From positions 54,863-118,862 of the forward strand of contig JAYMSP010000022.1 of NCBI GenBank assembly GCA_036897095.1: DNA of 64,000 bases. The letters run 5' to 3'. Every line of letters begins with the position of its first letter. Positions within the stretch are counted from its first letter, which is position 1. The DNA comes from Plantago elongata. Taxonomy: Eukaryota > Streptophyta > Magnoliopsida > Lamiales > Plantaginaceae. Below are positions 1 to 10,232 of this stretch, piece after piece. Both the position numbers and the translations under genes were made by a program. The notes below the pieces were generated by a model. The model saw nothing but the letters and a program-made list of their open reading frames with translations, made no database searches and had not been told where the DNA came from.

Positions 1-2
1 TA

Positions 3-263
3 GCTTTTGAAGCTGATCTTGTATTGTTTGAGTTCAGTTATGAGCATTTAAAGAGAACAGTAAACAATCAGATCCAAGAAACAGACAAGGAAACAAGTTT
101 ATGTCCATCTACTTCTTCTTACTTGCGTTTCCAGAGAGAAATGGCTCGTAAAATGAAGGGTGTTAATGAGAGGTTGGAGATAATCTACAGGCAGGCGATT
201 AAATTTTCCCTTCGACTGGTAGATATTGATCGTCTTATTGAGCCTCCCTCTTGGGGATTTTAG
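3..263 (+). pseudogene. NLR coiled-coil (Rx-N type) fragment, cut by window edge
   Basis: The open frame runs in from the window edge (A-F-E-A-D-L-V-L-F-E-F-S-Y-E-H-L) and stops with TAG at 261-263. The start matches the end of an RGA-type coiled-coil domain, where a 'DVLDEFAYEHLRR'-like segment is followed by a linker and a 'MARKMKGVNERLEII' segment, as in plant CC-NB-LRR immune receptors. The frame ends soon after this segment at I-E-P-P-S-W-G-F, before any P-loop or NB-ARC motif, and I see no NB-ARC sequence in the next several hundred bases. It is therefore either a truncated receptor or the last exon of a CC-only gene. The upstream part is outside the window. The family call is fairly secure; pseudogene status is inferred from the missing NB-ARC. 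Confidence 0.6.
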
Positions 264-336
264 GCATCAGGCTATATTTCTGCATCACAGTAAATAATTC
301 ATCCTAGATTATTGTAAACATTTCTGGATCCGCAAT

Positions 337-381
337 ATATGCACTGTATACTTATATGAACTGTATACTTATATGCACTGT
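337..381. repeat. 17-bp minisatellite, about 2.6 copies
   Basis: The unit atatgcactgtatactt is repeated with one mismatch and then partially. It lies downstream of the NRPB10 stop codon, between that gene and the NLR fragment. The rest of 264-616 is probably NRPB10 3' flank and shows nothing else. Confidence 0.6.
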
Positions 382-616
382 TATTCCATATTAATATTTT
401 CCAGGAAATCAAGTGCAATAAACTTAACAGGTAACACTATTCCAGGATTGCAGTAGCAAGAAAAATGTTTAACTTTCCACAGCTAAACTTCAACATGTTA
501 ACATTCAACATCCTTACTTGCAGGTTGTTCTAATGGACTAGATCGAATTTCATACTTTCTGGAACATATAGATAACACTTCCCACAAAGTTGATTATCAG
601 CATCTGCATCAATGCA

Positions 617-1723
617 TCAACTTCCCTCGGACTTCTCCAAAGCTGTAAATGATAGAATCAGATAATATTAGTGCAGCCGTTCACTAGACCATGTATCTTA
701 TGCAGATTTACTACATATCAATATGAATCGACCCTGTTTAGGAATCCATAAAGAGAGCAAGTCACTTACTGTTGTAGTTTAACAGTTTCTCAATGAGATC
801 AACATGGGTCATTAGCATTCTACGGCAGCAGTATCGAACCAAAGTAAGTGCATCTAAAGCATCTCTGCAAATCAGATAAGAGACAAACCGTTGAACCCAG
901 AGGAACATAAGTTACACAATACTAACTGATAATGCAACAAATTTACAAAAACTGGATGCGAATGTCAGTAATGAATCACAGTAAGACAATGAGTACCAAT
1001 AACTGTAAGAGGTTAATTATCAATAGAAAGCAGAAACCAAGTCTAAAACTTATTGCCATCCAAAGAGGACTGTGAAATGGATAAACCTAACCAATACAGA
1101 TAATAAGTAAACAATTGGCCTATTTCAAATAGCAACAGGTCACCTTCTAATGAGCAAATTCAGTAAAATTCTTAACAGGACTGATGCTGCATATGCACTG
1201 AAGTCTCATGTGGAACTGACTGAAAGGTCTTTCTAGTATTTGTTATCTAACATTAGTGTACATAACGTCGCTAAATCAAGAAACAGAACAACAATGTGCA
1301 AATTAATCGATAGCCAATTGATTTCGCACAATGCATTACAACCCGATAATGTCATATACATCACAACCCAACAAGTTGTCATCCTGTGATCCAACATAAA
1401 ATTCAAACTTGTATAAAGCACCATACTAAATAACTAGTTCAACTACATTACAATATCAAAACCGCAAACAAATCAATGTAGCATAAGAGCTGCAAAAAAC
1501 AGGCAAATTATGTATTAAAAATGAACGAATTGTTCGATGAGAGGCGTATTTACCCTTCGCTATAATCAGCCTGGAGCAAGTCGAGGTACATGTCCCATTT
1601 ATTCCCTATCACCTACATGAAAACCAAACGAAAAAATCTTTGAGAAAATAAATCGGACTACAATGAAAAATAAAAATTGATAATTACCTTTCCACAGGTG
1701 AAGCAACGAACAGGAATAATCAT
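617..1723 (-). CDS. NRPB10: DNA-directed RNA polymerases subunit RPABC5 (RPB10-like)
   Basis: This encodes the small zinc-binding subunit shared by nuclear RNA polymerases, which helps assemble the largest subunits. Four exons join in phase: 1688-1723, 1554-1612, 770-864 and 617-642 (216 nt), giving 71 residues, the normal RPB10 length. All junctions are GT/AG. The protein begins [12 protein letters not shown], the conserved RPB10 start, and has the zinc ligands CxxC (Cys7, Cys10) and the adjacent CC pair (Cys44, Cys45) in R-Y-C-C-R-R-M-L. The segment [14 protein letters not shown] and the tail LEKSEGS are also typical. It is transcribed divergently from the HAL3-like gene, with only about 0.25 kb between NRPB10 codon 1 and the probable HAL3 leader. 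Nothing looks degenerate. The exons are too short to be seen as one long frame. Confidence 0.95.
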
Positions 1724-1968
1724 CTTCAAGTAGGGCAGTTTAAGCTTCTTGCTCTAGAGTAATCACAAATCAGTGAAAGGTGATGAATCTCATGATCATG
1801 AATATGAAGATCTATTGGGCCTTGAATTTCAGGGTTTTATTGGGCTGGGCCTAGATAATTGGGCTTTTGCAATAGATTTCTTTAACTCCCTTACCTAATA
1901 CTGACAAAGCAAAAGTCTCTCTCTTTCAACGCTTTCCTCTTTGCGCATTTTCACCATTCATCAACAAG
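1724..1968. promoter_or_regulatory. Compact bidirectional promoter between NRPB10 and HAL3-like gene
   Basis: About 245 bp separate the NRPB10 start codon (minus) from the likely end of the HAL3 5' leader exon (plus). The stretch contains repeated 'gggcctt/gggctgggcc' motifs near 1817-1865. Such GGGCC-type site II motifs are common in promoters of plant housekeeping genes. No clear TATA box is seen. Role inferred from position. Confidence 0.45.
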
Positions 1969-2555
1969 GTACTTCAAATTCTTCTCTTTTCTGCTAAATC
2001 ATCAGTTATGCACTTGTGCTACTGTTTGTTACTAGATTAGTTATTTCTTGCAATCTGATTGAGTGTCTCGTTTGGAATTTCGGTTTGTTATGTTCTTTCT
2101 CAGTTCTGAATGTTTATCAGTAATTTCAGCTGCTTTATACCCAAGATCATGCAAATTCTTGCTTTCTTTGTGCTTTTTTCTTTCTAGTAGACTGAATTAT
2201 TGGTACCCTTTTCTGTATTCTTGTGTTTTAGGAAAGAAATTAGGTTTCTTTATCTTCACCTGTTGAATTTGACTGAATTTCTTGAAAAAAAATCGAAATC
2301 TCAATATTTAAATCTGTACAACTTAATTAAGCTTGAAAGCTAGTTTGTGTGAAAATATTTCGTCCTGCTGAGTTACAAGATTTGTGGCTTGTCAATTGTA
2401 GTGATACCGAATAGGGTATTGTACTATTGTACATTTAGTGCCAGAAAATATGGAGATGAATCTCTTGAGGATATTTTGAATTAATTTATCCTGGTCTTCG
2501 TCTTTTATCCTGAATTGTGGCTGTGAGTGACGTGGTTTAATACTTTACATTGTAG
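1969..2555 (+). other. Probable 5'UTR intron of the HAL3-like gene
   Basis: A donor (aacaag|gtactt at 1969) and an acceptor (attgtag ending 2555) bracket a T-rich stretch immediately upstream of the ATG at 2564. No coding sequence is recognisable within. Inferred from splice signals only; a cDNA would settle it. Confidence 0.45.
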
Positions 2556-2563
2556 TATCAGAC

Positions 2564-3718
2564 ATGGAGATGAATGTGAATCGAGCAAACTGTTCGTCCC
2601 GGAAGCCTAGAATTCTGCTTGCTGCAAGTGGGAGTGTGGCCTCAATTAAATTTGCGAATCTTTGTCGGTGTTTTTCTGAATGGGCTGAAGTGAAAGCTGT
2701 TGCTACCAAGGCATCACTCCATTTCATAGATAGAGTGGCACTTCCTAGAGATGTTATTCTTTATACAGATGAGGAGGAATGGTCTGCTTGGAGTAAGATA
2801 GGCGATAATGTGCTACATATTGAGCTGCGTCGATGGGCTGATATCATGGTCATTGCCCCTCTTTCTGCAAACACACTTGCCAAGGTAACATAAGAAAATA
2901 CTTCGCTGTCATTGTTTGTACTGTATCACATGTTCCTTTAAAGATTCATCTCATGCTTCTTCATATCACTGTTATCACTTGCGTACTTTTGATGTATGTT
3001 GCAGAACTGCTTTCAGTGATATAGGAATTTTATTAATTGTAGTAAACTGATCGTATCAAAATATCTTTTGAGTTTTTTGCATTTACTAAACAGTAAGAAA
3101 GAATCCATTTTATCAGTTCAACATCCAAGTTCGGACCTTTGATATCATCAGCGAACTCATGTTTTCAAATATGAGTACTTCCTCTGTCCCAGAATAATAG
3201 GGACATTTGACCATAAAACTATTTTGGGAAGGAAATTATTATGAACGTAATTCTAGGAACAGTGTCTTAGAAGTTAGAATACTGGATATTTAAAAGGACT
3301 GTAACTTGGTGGTATCTCCTATTGTTAGAGAATAACAAAATTCCCGTCGTAGAATTTATTGCAAGTGTTGAGATACTAAAAGCTGTAATCTTGCTGAACT
3401 TTTGCTCTCCTATGACTCTTTAACTAGATTGCTGGAGGATTATGTGATAACTTGCTGACCTGCATTGTCCGGGCGTGGGATTACAATAAGCCCATGTTTA
3501 TAGCACCAGCCATGAATACCTTCATGTGGAATAATCCTTTCACAGAACGCCATCTCATGACTATAGATGAACTTGGGATAACACTCATCCCACCAGTGAC
3601 AAAGAGGCTAGCATGTGGAGATTATGGTAACGGTGCAATGGCAGAGCCTTCTCTCATTTTTTCAACTGTGAGAGTCTTCGTGGAGACACAAGAACAGAAT
3701 AGCCTTGCAAATATGTAG
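2564..3718 (+). CDS. HAL3: Phosphopantothenoylcysteine decarboxylase (HAL3-like flavoprotein)
   Basis: This enzyme decarboxylates 4'-phosphopantothenoylcysteine to 4'-phosphopantetheine in coenzyme A synthesis, using FMN. In plants the family is also tied to salt tolerance. Two exons (2564-2884 and 3428-3718) join in phase 0 to give 203 residues, the usual length. Motifs seen: P-R-I-L-L-A-A-S-G-S-V-A near the N terminus (FMN binding), the catalytic His at residue 85 in LHIELRRWAD, IAPLSANTLAK (98-107), the substrate motif APAMN (133-137), and the essential Cys170 in LACGDYGNGAMAEP. The intron follows the AK of NTLAK. It is divergent from NRPB10 and convergent with the DPM3 gene. The intron carries a decayed Stowaway-like terminus near 3177. 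Every signature residue I know for the family is present, so the gene looks functional. Confidence 0.93.
3177..3235. mobile_element. Stowaway-like MITE terminus relic in HAL3 intron
   Basis: The sequence gtacttcctctgtccca, followed by aataatagggacatttga, resembles the 'CTCCCTCCGTCCC' terminal repeat of plant Stowaway (mariner-type) MITEs. I do not see the matching opposite end in this intron, so it is a truncated or decayed copy. Confidence 0.4.
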
Positions 3719-4394
3719 CTATTGCGTATGCTAATTTTCAGTGTAGAGATGATTGTTTGATTGAAGCTTATATAATGTTGTTGATCAATCTTTTGGCAAT
3801 ATTTAGAGTGTGATTTTACCACTGGTTGTAGAGATGACTAGCAATGTTTGCCAAGATGGGACTTGTGATTGCATTCTGTAGTTATCATTGTCCTTGATGA
3901 CATTGTAACAAAGTAGCCTCTTTGTACATTTGATATTGAATGAATTTGTTACGACAGACAGTACAACACCAGAAATTTAGTTTCATATGATAAGTACGCA
4001 ATGACAATTCAGGAATCATAAGAAACCAGCAACTTTCAGAACTCCAATTGTCAATGAGAGACACGCAAGGTGATTCTGAGTATGGTGTTCTATGCTAAAC
4101 TAGCCTTGCATTGCGAAATACTGACATGCTCACTGCTCATGTATATAACAAAGCAGTACTCAGAAACATAATCATAATTGGGTATAAATGTATAATCCAG
4201 TGTCAAAATTCAATCAGAGTCAGGTAACTATTTACTTTGAATAACAACAATCAACATAAAAAGTTGCTTTAAGTTAGTCAGCCGCAGTAACATCTGGAAT
4301 GTGTTCAACTCATATTAGATGATGGATGATTGCTCAATCTAGGAAGTTATGTGTCGCTGGAGATACAATCAATGGCAATGATCCGATCTACCAA
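3719..4394. other. Convergent intergenic region, 3' flanks of HAL3 and DPM3
   Basis: This lies between two stop codons facing each other. It is AT-rich with T-rich stretches after the HAL3 stop, and I recognise no gene or repeat. It probably holds both 3'UTRs. Confidence 0.5.
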
Positions 4395-5015
4395 TCAATC
4401 TGAGCCAACATCCACGCCCTTTCCCTTTAGGAATTCTTTCGCTTCAACAACATCCTACAAAACAAGCAAAAATCTGTAAAGATCTTGCAACGTGAATCAG
4501 CTCTGAATAAGTTCGGTAATCATCATCCAGCAAATGCTACACTAATCTTTCCAATTTTCATTCTTCAACTTCAGGCAAATGTTGTCCCTACCCAAACAAA
4601 TCACCCCTTAACTAAGGGACGCAAACAACACAGGTACCAGCACTTGATATTCCCAAGATTCTGAAACAGCTTCAATGAGAAAAATGTAAGGATACCTGCT
4701 GTAGCAAAATGGCCTCATGAGGACAAGTAGGAAATCGCATTAGACCAACCCCAACCATTAAAAGACCATAGCATCCAAGTGATATGATGCAGTAGAAAGG
4801 AAGCTGGCACAAAGAAGTGCACCACGTTACGTCTCTTCTACAAGCAACTAGATAGCACGCAAAAGAATGTTTAATAAGACAGATTATAAAGAACACGTCG
4901 GACAGACACTCACCAACCATGTGTATCTCTCTGGTAGTATTGACGTCTGCAATAGGCTAATCCAAACCGCCGATAAAGCCACCAGCAACGCCATAATCTT
5001 GACTATGTGCTTCAT
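4395..5015 (-). CDS. DPM3: Dolichol-phosphate mannosyltransferase subunit 3
   Basis: This is the small membrane subunit that stabilises the catalytic subunit (DPM1) of dolichol-phosphate-mannose synthase in the ER, supplying mannose for N-glycans, GPI anchors and mannosylation. Three exons, 4914-5015, 4696-4803 and 4395-4454, join in phase 0 to 89 residues, the same as the plant DPM3 I recall. The protein starts M-K-H-I-V-K-I-M-A-L-L. It has two hydrophobic segments (about residues 6-22 and 33-56, containing SLGCYGLLMVGVGLMRF) and a cytosolic tail with FPTCPHEAILLQQ and VVEAKEFLKGKGVDVGSD. All junctions are GT/AG. The 5' leader may extend upstream and be spliced, since a good donor lies near 5549 on the minus strand. 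Convergent with the HAL3-like gene. Confidence 0.93.
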
Positions 5016-5837
5016 TTCCAGAAAAGAATTTTCTTCTCTTTAATCACGAGAGAGTTAATTTCCTCCGTATCTTTGACACCTTAAGCAAGATAAAAACATT
5101 TCAACCACATAACCAAATCGCTTGAAAGCCCGAAAGCCATAACACGATTCATTTAATCATAAAGTACCAATTATCTAGCATACTGCATACATATATGTAA
5201 AAAACAAAAGGAGAATCCATTTCTATACGTTCAAGAGATGATGAGATCATAAATCAGAATCCTGTACATCCAATAATTCACATGATCAAGGTGAAAGTAG
5301 ACTCTCTAAGTGTTCAAAAGAGTCAAAGCTGTTAACAAAATGTTCCCAGTACATCAATGGAAGCTCAATTTCATCAAAATTGTAAATTTCACTATCAGGC
5401 ATGACTGAATCCTTAAACTTCACGATAACGATCTCGAATATCACCTAATCAGAACATGATAGAAAATTGAATGAATTTATCCGTATTACGTTCAAATTAG
5501 GATTGAAATTTGATTGTGCAATTGAAAGAAGAAGAGGAAATTGCATACCTGAGATCGAGAAAACCGCAATCGGAGCTCCTCGACGACGTCGTTGCGTGAA
5601 TCGTAGTTTTCAGCTGGTGGAGAACTGAATCGGAGTTTGGTCAGTCAAGGGAAGGGACTCTACTTGGGCTTTGCTTAATCTGGGCTGGGGTTTATGGACC
5701 AAAAATTGAACTTAGAGATATTTTTTTATCGTACATGATAGTTACTAGTTGGAACCTAACTGGACAATTCTATTGTAAAATGTGTACAAATTCTACTTAT
5801 AAATACAATTGAACTTCCCCAATTCCTGCGAAATCCA
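5016..5837. other. DPM3 upstream region with a probable leader exon
   Basis: No coding sequence recognised. On the minus strand the GC-richer segment near 5550-5640 ends in a donor-like CTCAG|GTATGC, suggesting a 5'UTR exon for DPM3. The exact acceptor upstream of the ATG at 5015 is not clear. Beyond 5650 I see only AT-rich intergenic sequence. Confidence 0.35.
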
Positions 5838-6062
5838 CAGATTGTGTTAGAGACGGACTCGCGCGAAGCTTTTGTCTATGGATATTGCTTTGTCGGTGGA
5901 GCCAGACTTGGAAGCTCTAGTGGTGGAGTATAGAAGACTTGTGCATTTTCCTTAGGTTACTAGTTTATGTTGGATAAATAGGAAGTGTAATTTAGTTGCG
6001 GATAAATTTACAAAGCTAGCTATTTCTTTTGTGGTCAATGAAGTTCCTTGGAATTTAGGGAG
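5838..6062 (+). pseudogene. RNase H-like (RVT_3 type) relic, probably LINE-derived
   Basis: Translating with one frame change near 5876 gives L-E-T-D-S-R-E-A-F-V, then PDLEALVVEYRRLVHF, then (after an in-frame TAG at 5953) INRKCNLVADKFTKLAIS and V-N-E-V-P-W. This is the order of the C-terminal half of the plant RNase H-like domain: an ExDS segment, a helix, then 'RxxNxVADxLAKxAL'. Such domains sit at the end of plant LINE polyproteins and in derived single genes. The frameshift and stop show it is dead. No reverse transcriptase is seen beside it. Confidence 0.55.
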
Positions 6063-6959
6063 TCATAAGGGGTGCAATGGAATGGAATTGAAGTTGAAAG
6101 TAGGAGGTGCAGGGTTTGACTCTTGATTGAGGCAAGGTGGTATAGATGTGGTTGATATAGGGAAGAGTTGTAGTATTTGTTGTTTAAAAAAAAATCCTTC
6201 AAATTTACCCGTATCAAGTCGTGCATTTTTAAATTTTGATTTAGTTCAAAGATGACTCATCTTTCGTTAATGAAGAAGGAAAAACTATAGTCAAACTGCA
6301 TATGTTCATGTTATGTATGAAGTCATGATGCATAACTGGCATTTCCTAAGGTCAATTATATGGGCTTTTTATTGAGGTGCCAAAGCACCTTTGGCAGCAC
6401 TATGCGATTTCTTTCTCTTCATTTTTTAGGTCGAAGCTTGAACTCGAAACTCTAACAAAATGAGTAAGAATATTTTAAATTGTTAATTTTACTAGATCTG
6501 TAATTTGTTGATTTGAGAGCAACTAAGGGAGTTTCTAATTTGGTATGAATTTGAAAGTTGTTTAATCTGCTTATAGTACTTTCAAGAAAATGATTTATTG
6601 TGAGAAAACAGAAACCTACATCCGGGTAGAGGAGGAGGAAGTAGAGAAAGTAGGGAATACAAGGAGGTTTAGAACTCTTGGTTGTTTTTGCCAATCAGTA
6701 ACATAAAAAGCTACTACTAGTCTACTACCATGCAGAAGGATCATCTCTTCTATATGAAATCAAGTCTACAATATAGTAAGAAATAATACAGTACATGACT
6801 ACATATGCTATTCACAGACAAGGCATGAAACTTGAAAAGAACAGCTTTTATTTAATGTGAATGAACCTACAGATACAATAGCTATAACTTCTTCCAAATA
6901 GAATTATAGGATGCATGGCTCCAACACAAGCTTCAGGGCCAGCCCTAGTCCATATTACT
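6063..6959. other. Intergenic region downstream of the STOP1-like gene
   Basis: AT-rich, no gene recognised. The last few hundred bases are probably the 3'UTR of the zinc-finger gene on the minus strand. Short frames here lack family resemblance. Confidence 0.4.
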
Positions 6960-8495
6960 TCAGCCACTATAACCCTTGGGCGGAAAATCACACCCCCCGG
7001 ATAGCAAAAACCCAAAAGAATTATCTGAATCCTCATATGGAGGTCGAGGAAATTCTTGAAATCCGCTCATGTTACTCATGTCGAAACCCAAAGGCGAAAA
7101 ACAGCCCGAAGGGTCCTCCACAGGCCCTTTAAAATCCATTACATTCAGATATGCATCCGTAGACAGATCTGCATTGTACTTGAATTCAAGTTGCTCAACT
7201 TTGTTATTCGTCCCACTAGATTGTCCTTGGTCCAATGTTTTAGATTCTTCGACAGGAATAGCGGGTGTGTGACCTTGGAAAAGAGTAATGTGTCCGAAAA
7301 GCTTATCTTTTCTGGAGAAAGTTGTGCCACACGAGCAGAGCCATTTATCCCTTCCACAGTGCTTTTCGTGGGTTTTGAGATCGGCAATTACTGAGAACTT
7401 TTTGGTGTTGCATCGGCTGCAAGTGTAGTTTTTGTCACAGTGGGTTCGCTTGTAATGGTTCTTCACGCATAGGATTGTTTTCAGGGGCTGGAATTTCTTG
7501 TGATCTTTATTCCGCTTGCATCCAAGATAAGGGCATGAATACCTGCTGTGAACATATAATCAAAACATAGACAAGAGGTGGTGAAAAACTAAATTTATAC
7601 AGGAAATCAGATAAAAGGTTCATGTGGTTCAGTAATGTGCCTACATTCACAGGAGACAGTAGAAGTCCCTCGTATGAAAACTAGGGTCGTAAAATTCTGA
7701 ACTACAAAAAAGTTTCGAGGAGTTCAACGAATTTGCCCAATTTGAAGTTTTTTTTTCCTAATTGTAAGCAAATAGATCCAAGAAGTACCTCTTGATGAGA
7801 ACTGGCTCCGAGCTCAACTCCTTATGGGGCTTTGCAAGAGCAGCAGGAGTTTTGTACTCATCACCGTGGCCTCTCATATGCATTCGTAGATTAGCATCTC
7901 GTTTGAATCCTTTGCCACATATTGTGCAAAAATGAGTGTGAGGCGCTAGGATTTCCTCTTTCTCAAGTTGAAGAATCTCATATGAGCCAGGAGGAAGATT
8001 CTCGCCTTCCTCAGCATCATCGTCGCTTTTCATTTCGTGATCTTCGGTGTGATCCGAGACAACATACGCCATTGGATCTGCCGGATTAGGCTGGTCTTCG
8101 ACTTGGTTTCCATGGTTATTCTGGGGAAGAATACTGTTTCCAGGAACTTCTGGATGATTTACTACAACTCCGCTAAATTGTGCCAGTTGGCCAGTGGAAC
8201 CTTCGGGGGTAAGTGTGTTTCTCACAGATGGGAGAAGGCTCCCTGCAGTTGATATTAGTTGGACAATGATTGACGTGAGATCAGCAGTGAGAAGCTGCTG
8301 TTGCTGAACCAAGAGTTCGTCTGACCGCCCCGCAAGTTGGCTTCTTCGTCCAACAATTAGTTGTACCAAATTCTGGAGCTGGTGAACCTTATCCTCTAAG
8401 AAAGAGAGATTGTTCAGCATTGATGTTGGGTCCCAATCTGGAATTTTGTCCGCTTCGTGAGCATCATTTGGCTGATTATTTTGAGCAGCACTCAT
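6960..8495 (-). CDS. STOP1: STOP1-type C2H2 zinc-finger transcription factor
   Basis: STOP1 (SENSITIVE TO PROTON RHIZOTOXICITY 1) family factors act in the nucleus and switch on genes for tolerance of acid soil and aluminium, including malate transporter genes. Two exons, 7789-8495 and 6960-7542, join through a split AGG codon (1290 nt, 429 residues). The N-terminal part has [19 protein letters not shown] and Q-rich helices. The acidic stretch around 150-165 is followed by the first C2H2 finger ([20 protein letters not shown], about 188-207), then cysteine/histidine fingers in exon 2 (CPYLGC, HYKRTHC, YTCSRC, THEKHC, WLCSCG and HITLFQGH). The ATG at 8495 is the first in frame; upstream in-frame codons are non-ATG. 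It is slightly shorter than Arabidopsis STOP1 as I recall it, so STOP2 or another paralogue remains possible. Confidence 0.88.
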
Positions 8496-10020
8496 TTGCA
8501 ATACAATCAAAGGAATTCAGAGTTAAAATTAGAATATAACTGCTTTAGCCTCACTTCTTAACAAAACGAGAATCTCCTGGCTGTTCAATGAGTTGATTTA
8601 ATTCTGATTATTTGCATGCGGAATTTCTCTAAGCACCTGCACACAGACTCTCTTCAGTATACAAATTAAGTTATGGTTTAGAATAAGCTAAAGGGTGAAA
8701 TTTAAAGCTTCAATACAATATATGCGTGGCACAGAAAGTGCAGGAGAGCTATAGTTGAGAAAATGTGAAATTCACAAGACATGATTGAGAGAAAATAAAT
8801 AACAAAATTGAATGTGACATAACACAAAGGCTACTTGGAATCCAAGGTGATATGATACAATGATACATAATAGTTCTCGATGCATTACATATACCAACAT
8901 ACAATAAGAAAAGCATAGAAAGATCCTACTTATGCTTTTGTTTGCAAATCTGCAACTCTACTCCGATATCAGTTCTAAAGGCATGGAAAAGAGCAGAATG
9001 CTTATGATACCAAAACTCACATGTGTGTTGACACAAAATTCCCCAAGTTTAATAAATTGAAACACCAATTAGCCAGGCTTGACACTTTAGAACATTATGA
9101 TGACATATTGACAGGGTATCTATCTATAACACAGGAATGTCCACAAGCAACTTGCAGAACCTTTAGTCTCTAAGACCTTAAGAAAAATTGGATAGGTAAT
9201 AGGAAAGGGACAGAATTCGACCATTGGTTGGACACGAAAGGAGCAAGATATGCATATCTTCTCTAAAGCTAAACTGCATTTGTTTGATCCTCCACAGCTC
9301 CACAACCCAAACAAGGACTCAACCACGTCAAGTGCCTGTTCGCAAAAGCTTATTGACAGCCAAATCACAGCTTCTAATTATCAATCTTAAGCTTAAACTA
9401 TCCTCAATAACCCAGCCAAGTAACTCACAGAGTCAAATGTCAATCTCTAATTTTTACCACATTCTGCAAACACCCAACAGATCGAGTCAAACTCCATTTA
9501 TCAACTCCTTTACAAGATTTCTGGGATTCATCTATCTCAATACACACCAAACAAGCAGAGATAATCCCAAAAACAAAAACCAAGATCCTAAAATTATCCC
9601 AAGTTCTAGGAAAAAATGAAAACTTTTAACTACCTCTCATTTCCTTAATGCTAAATCCAGCTCAAGATGAAAGTACAGAAAAAAGTTCTTTACTTATATC
9701 CTCAAATTTACAACATATGAACAAAAAAAGGCTACACAAACACCAAATCTTGGAGATCTAACAACACATGATGCAAATCAAAATCTTCAGAATGAAAAAA
9801 AAACAGAAACGAGCAGTAACACAGCACAACATTCAATCAATAGAGTGAAAACAGAAATATAACTACGAAAAGGAAACAACTTTACCAGATTAAAGATAGC
9901 CCAGAAAATATTAAGCTGAATTTAGTCAAATGAAAATGTTGAAAATAAGAGATGCTGAGAAACCAAATGAGAAAGAAAGAGGGTTAGAAGTGGAAGTCAA
10001 TCCATATTTATCAGCATCGC
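8496..10020 (-). promoter_or_regulatory. 5' leader, long 5'UTR intron and promoter of the STOP1-like gene
   Basis: On the minus strand a TATA-like TAAATATGG lies at about 10003-10012. It is followed by a pyrimidine-rich leader and a donor, ATCTG|GTAAAG, at 9885. A strong acceptor, TGTGTGCAG, ends at 8637. The implied 5'UTR intron is about 1.25 kb (8637-9885). No coding sequence is recognisable between. Leader introns of this size often raise expression in plants. Inferred from signals only. Confidence 0.45.
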
Positions 10021-10232
10021 TGCCATGGACTTCATCTCTTTCGTTCATTTTCATTAATTCTACTCTCACCCTTAAGTTTTGTAAAATTGTACCAGAATCC
10101 CCTGATGTTCAAAGAATATCGACGGTTCTACTCAATAGGAAGAAATTGATTCGGGTCAATTACATTGAAATTATTAAAACTTGTGTATGGGATTGGATTC
10201 AAGGGAAGATGAAATTGAGACGGAATAAGTAA

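Noticed and set aside
9224-9619. 131-codon plus-strand frame rich in Ser, Thr and Gln
   Set aside because: It is within the inferred 5'UTR intron of the STOP1-like gene, with no family resemblance and low-complexity composition.
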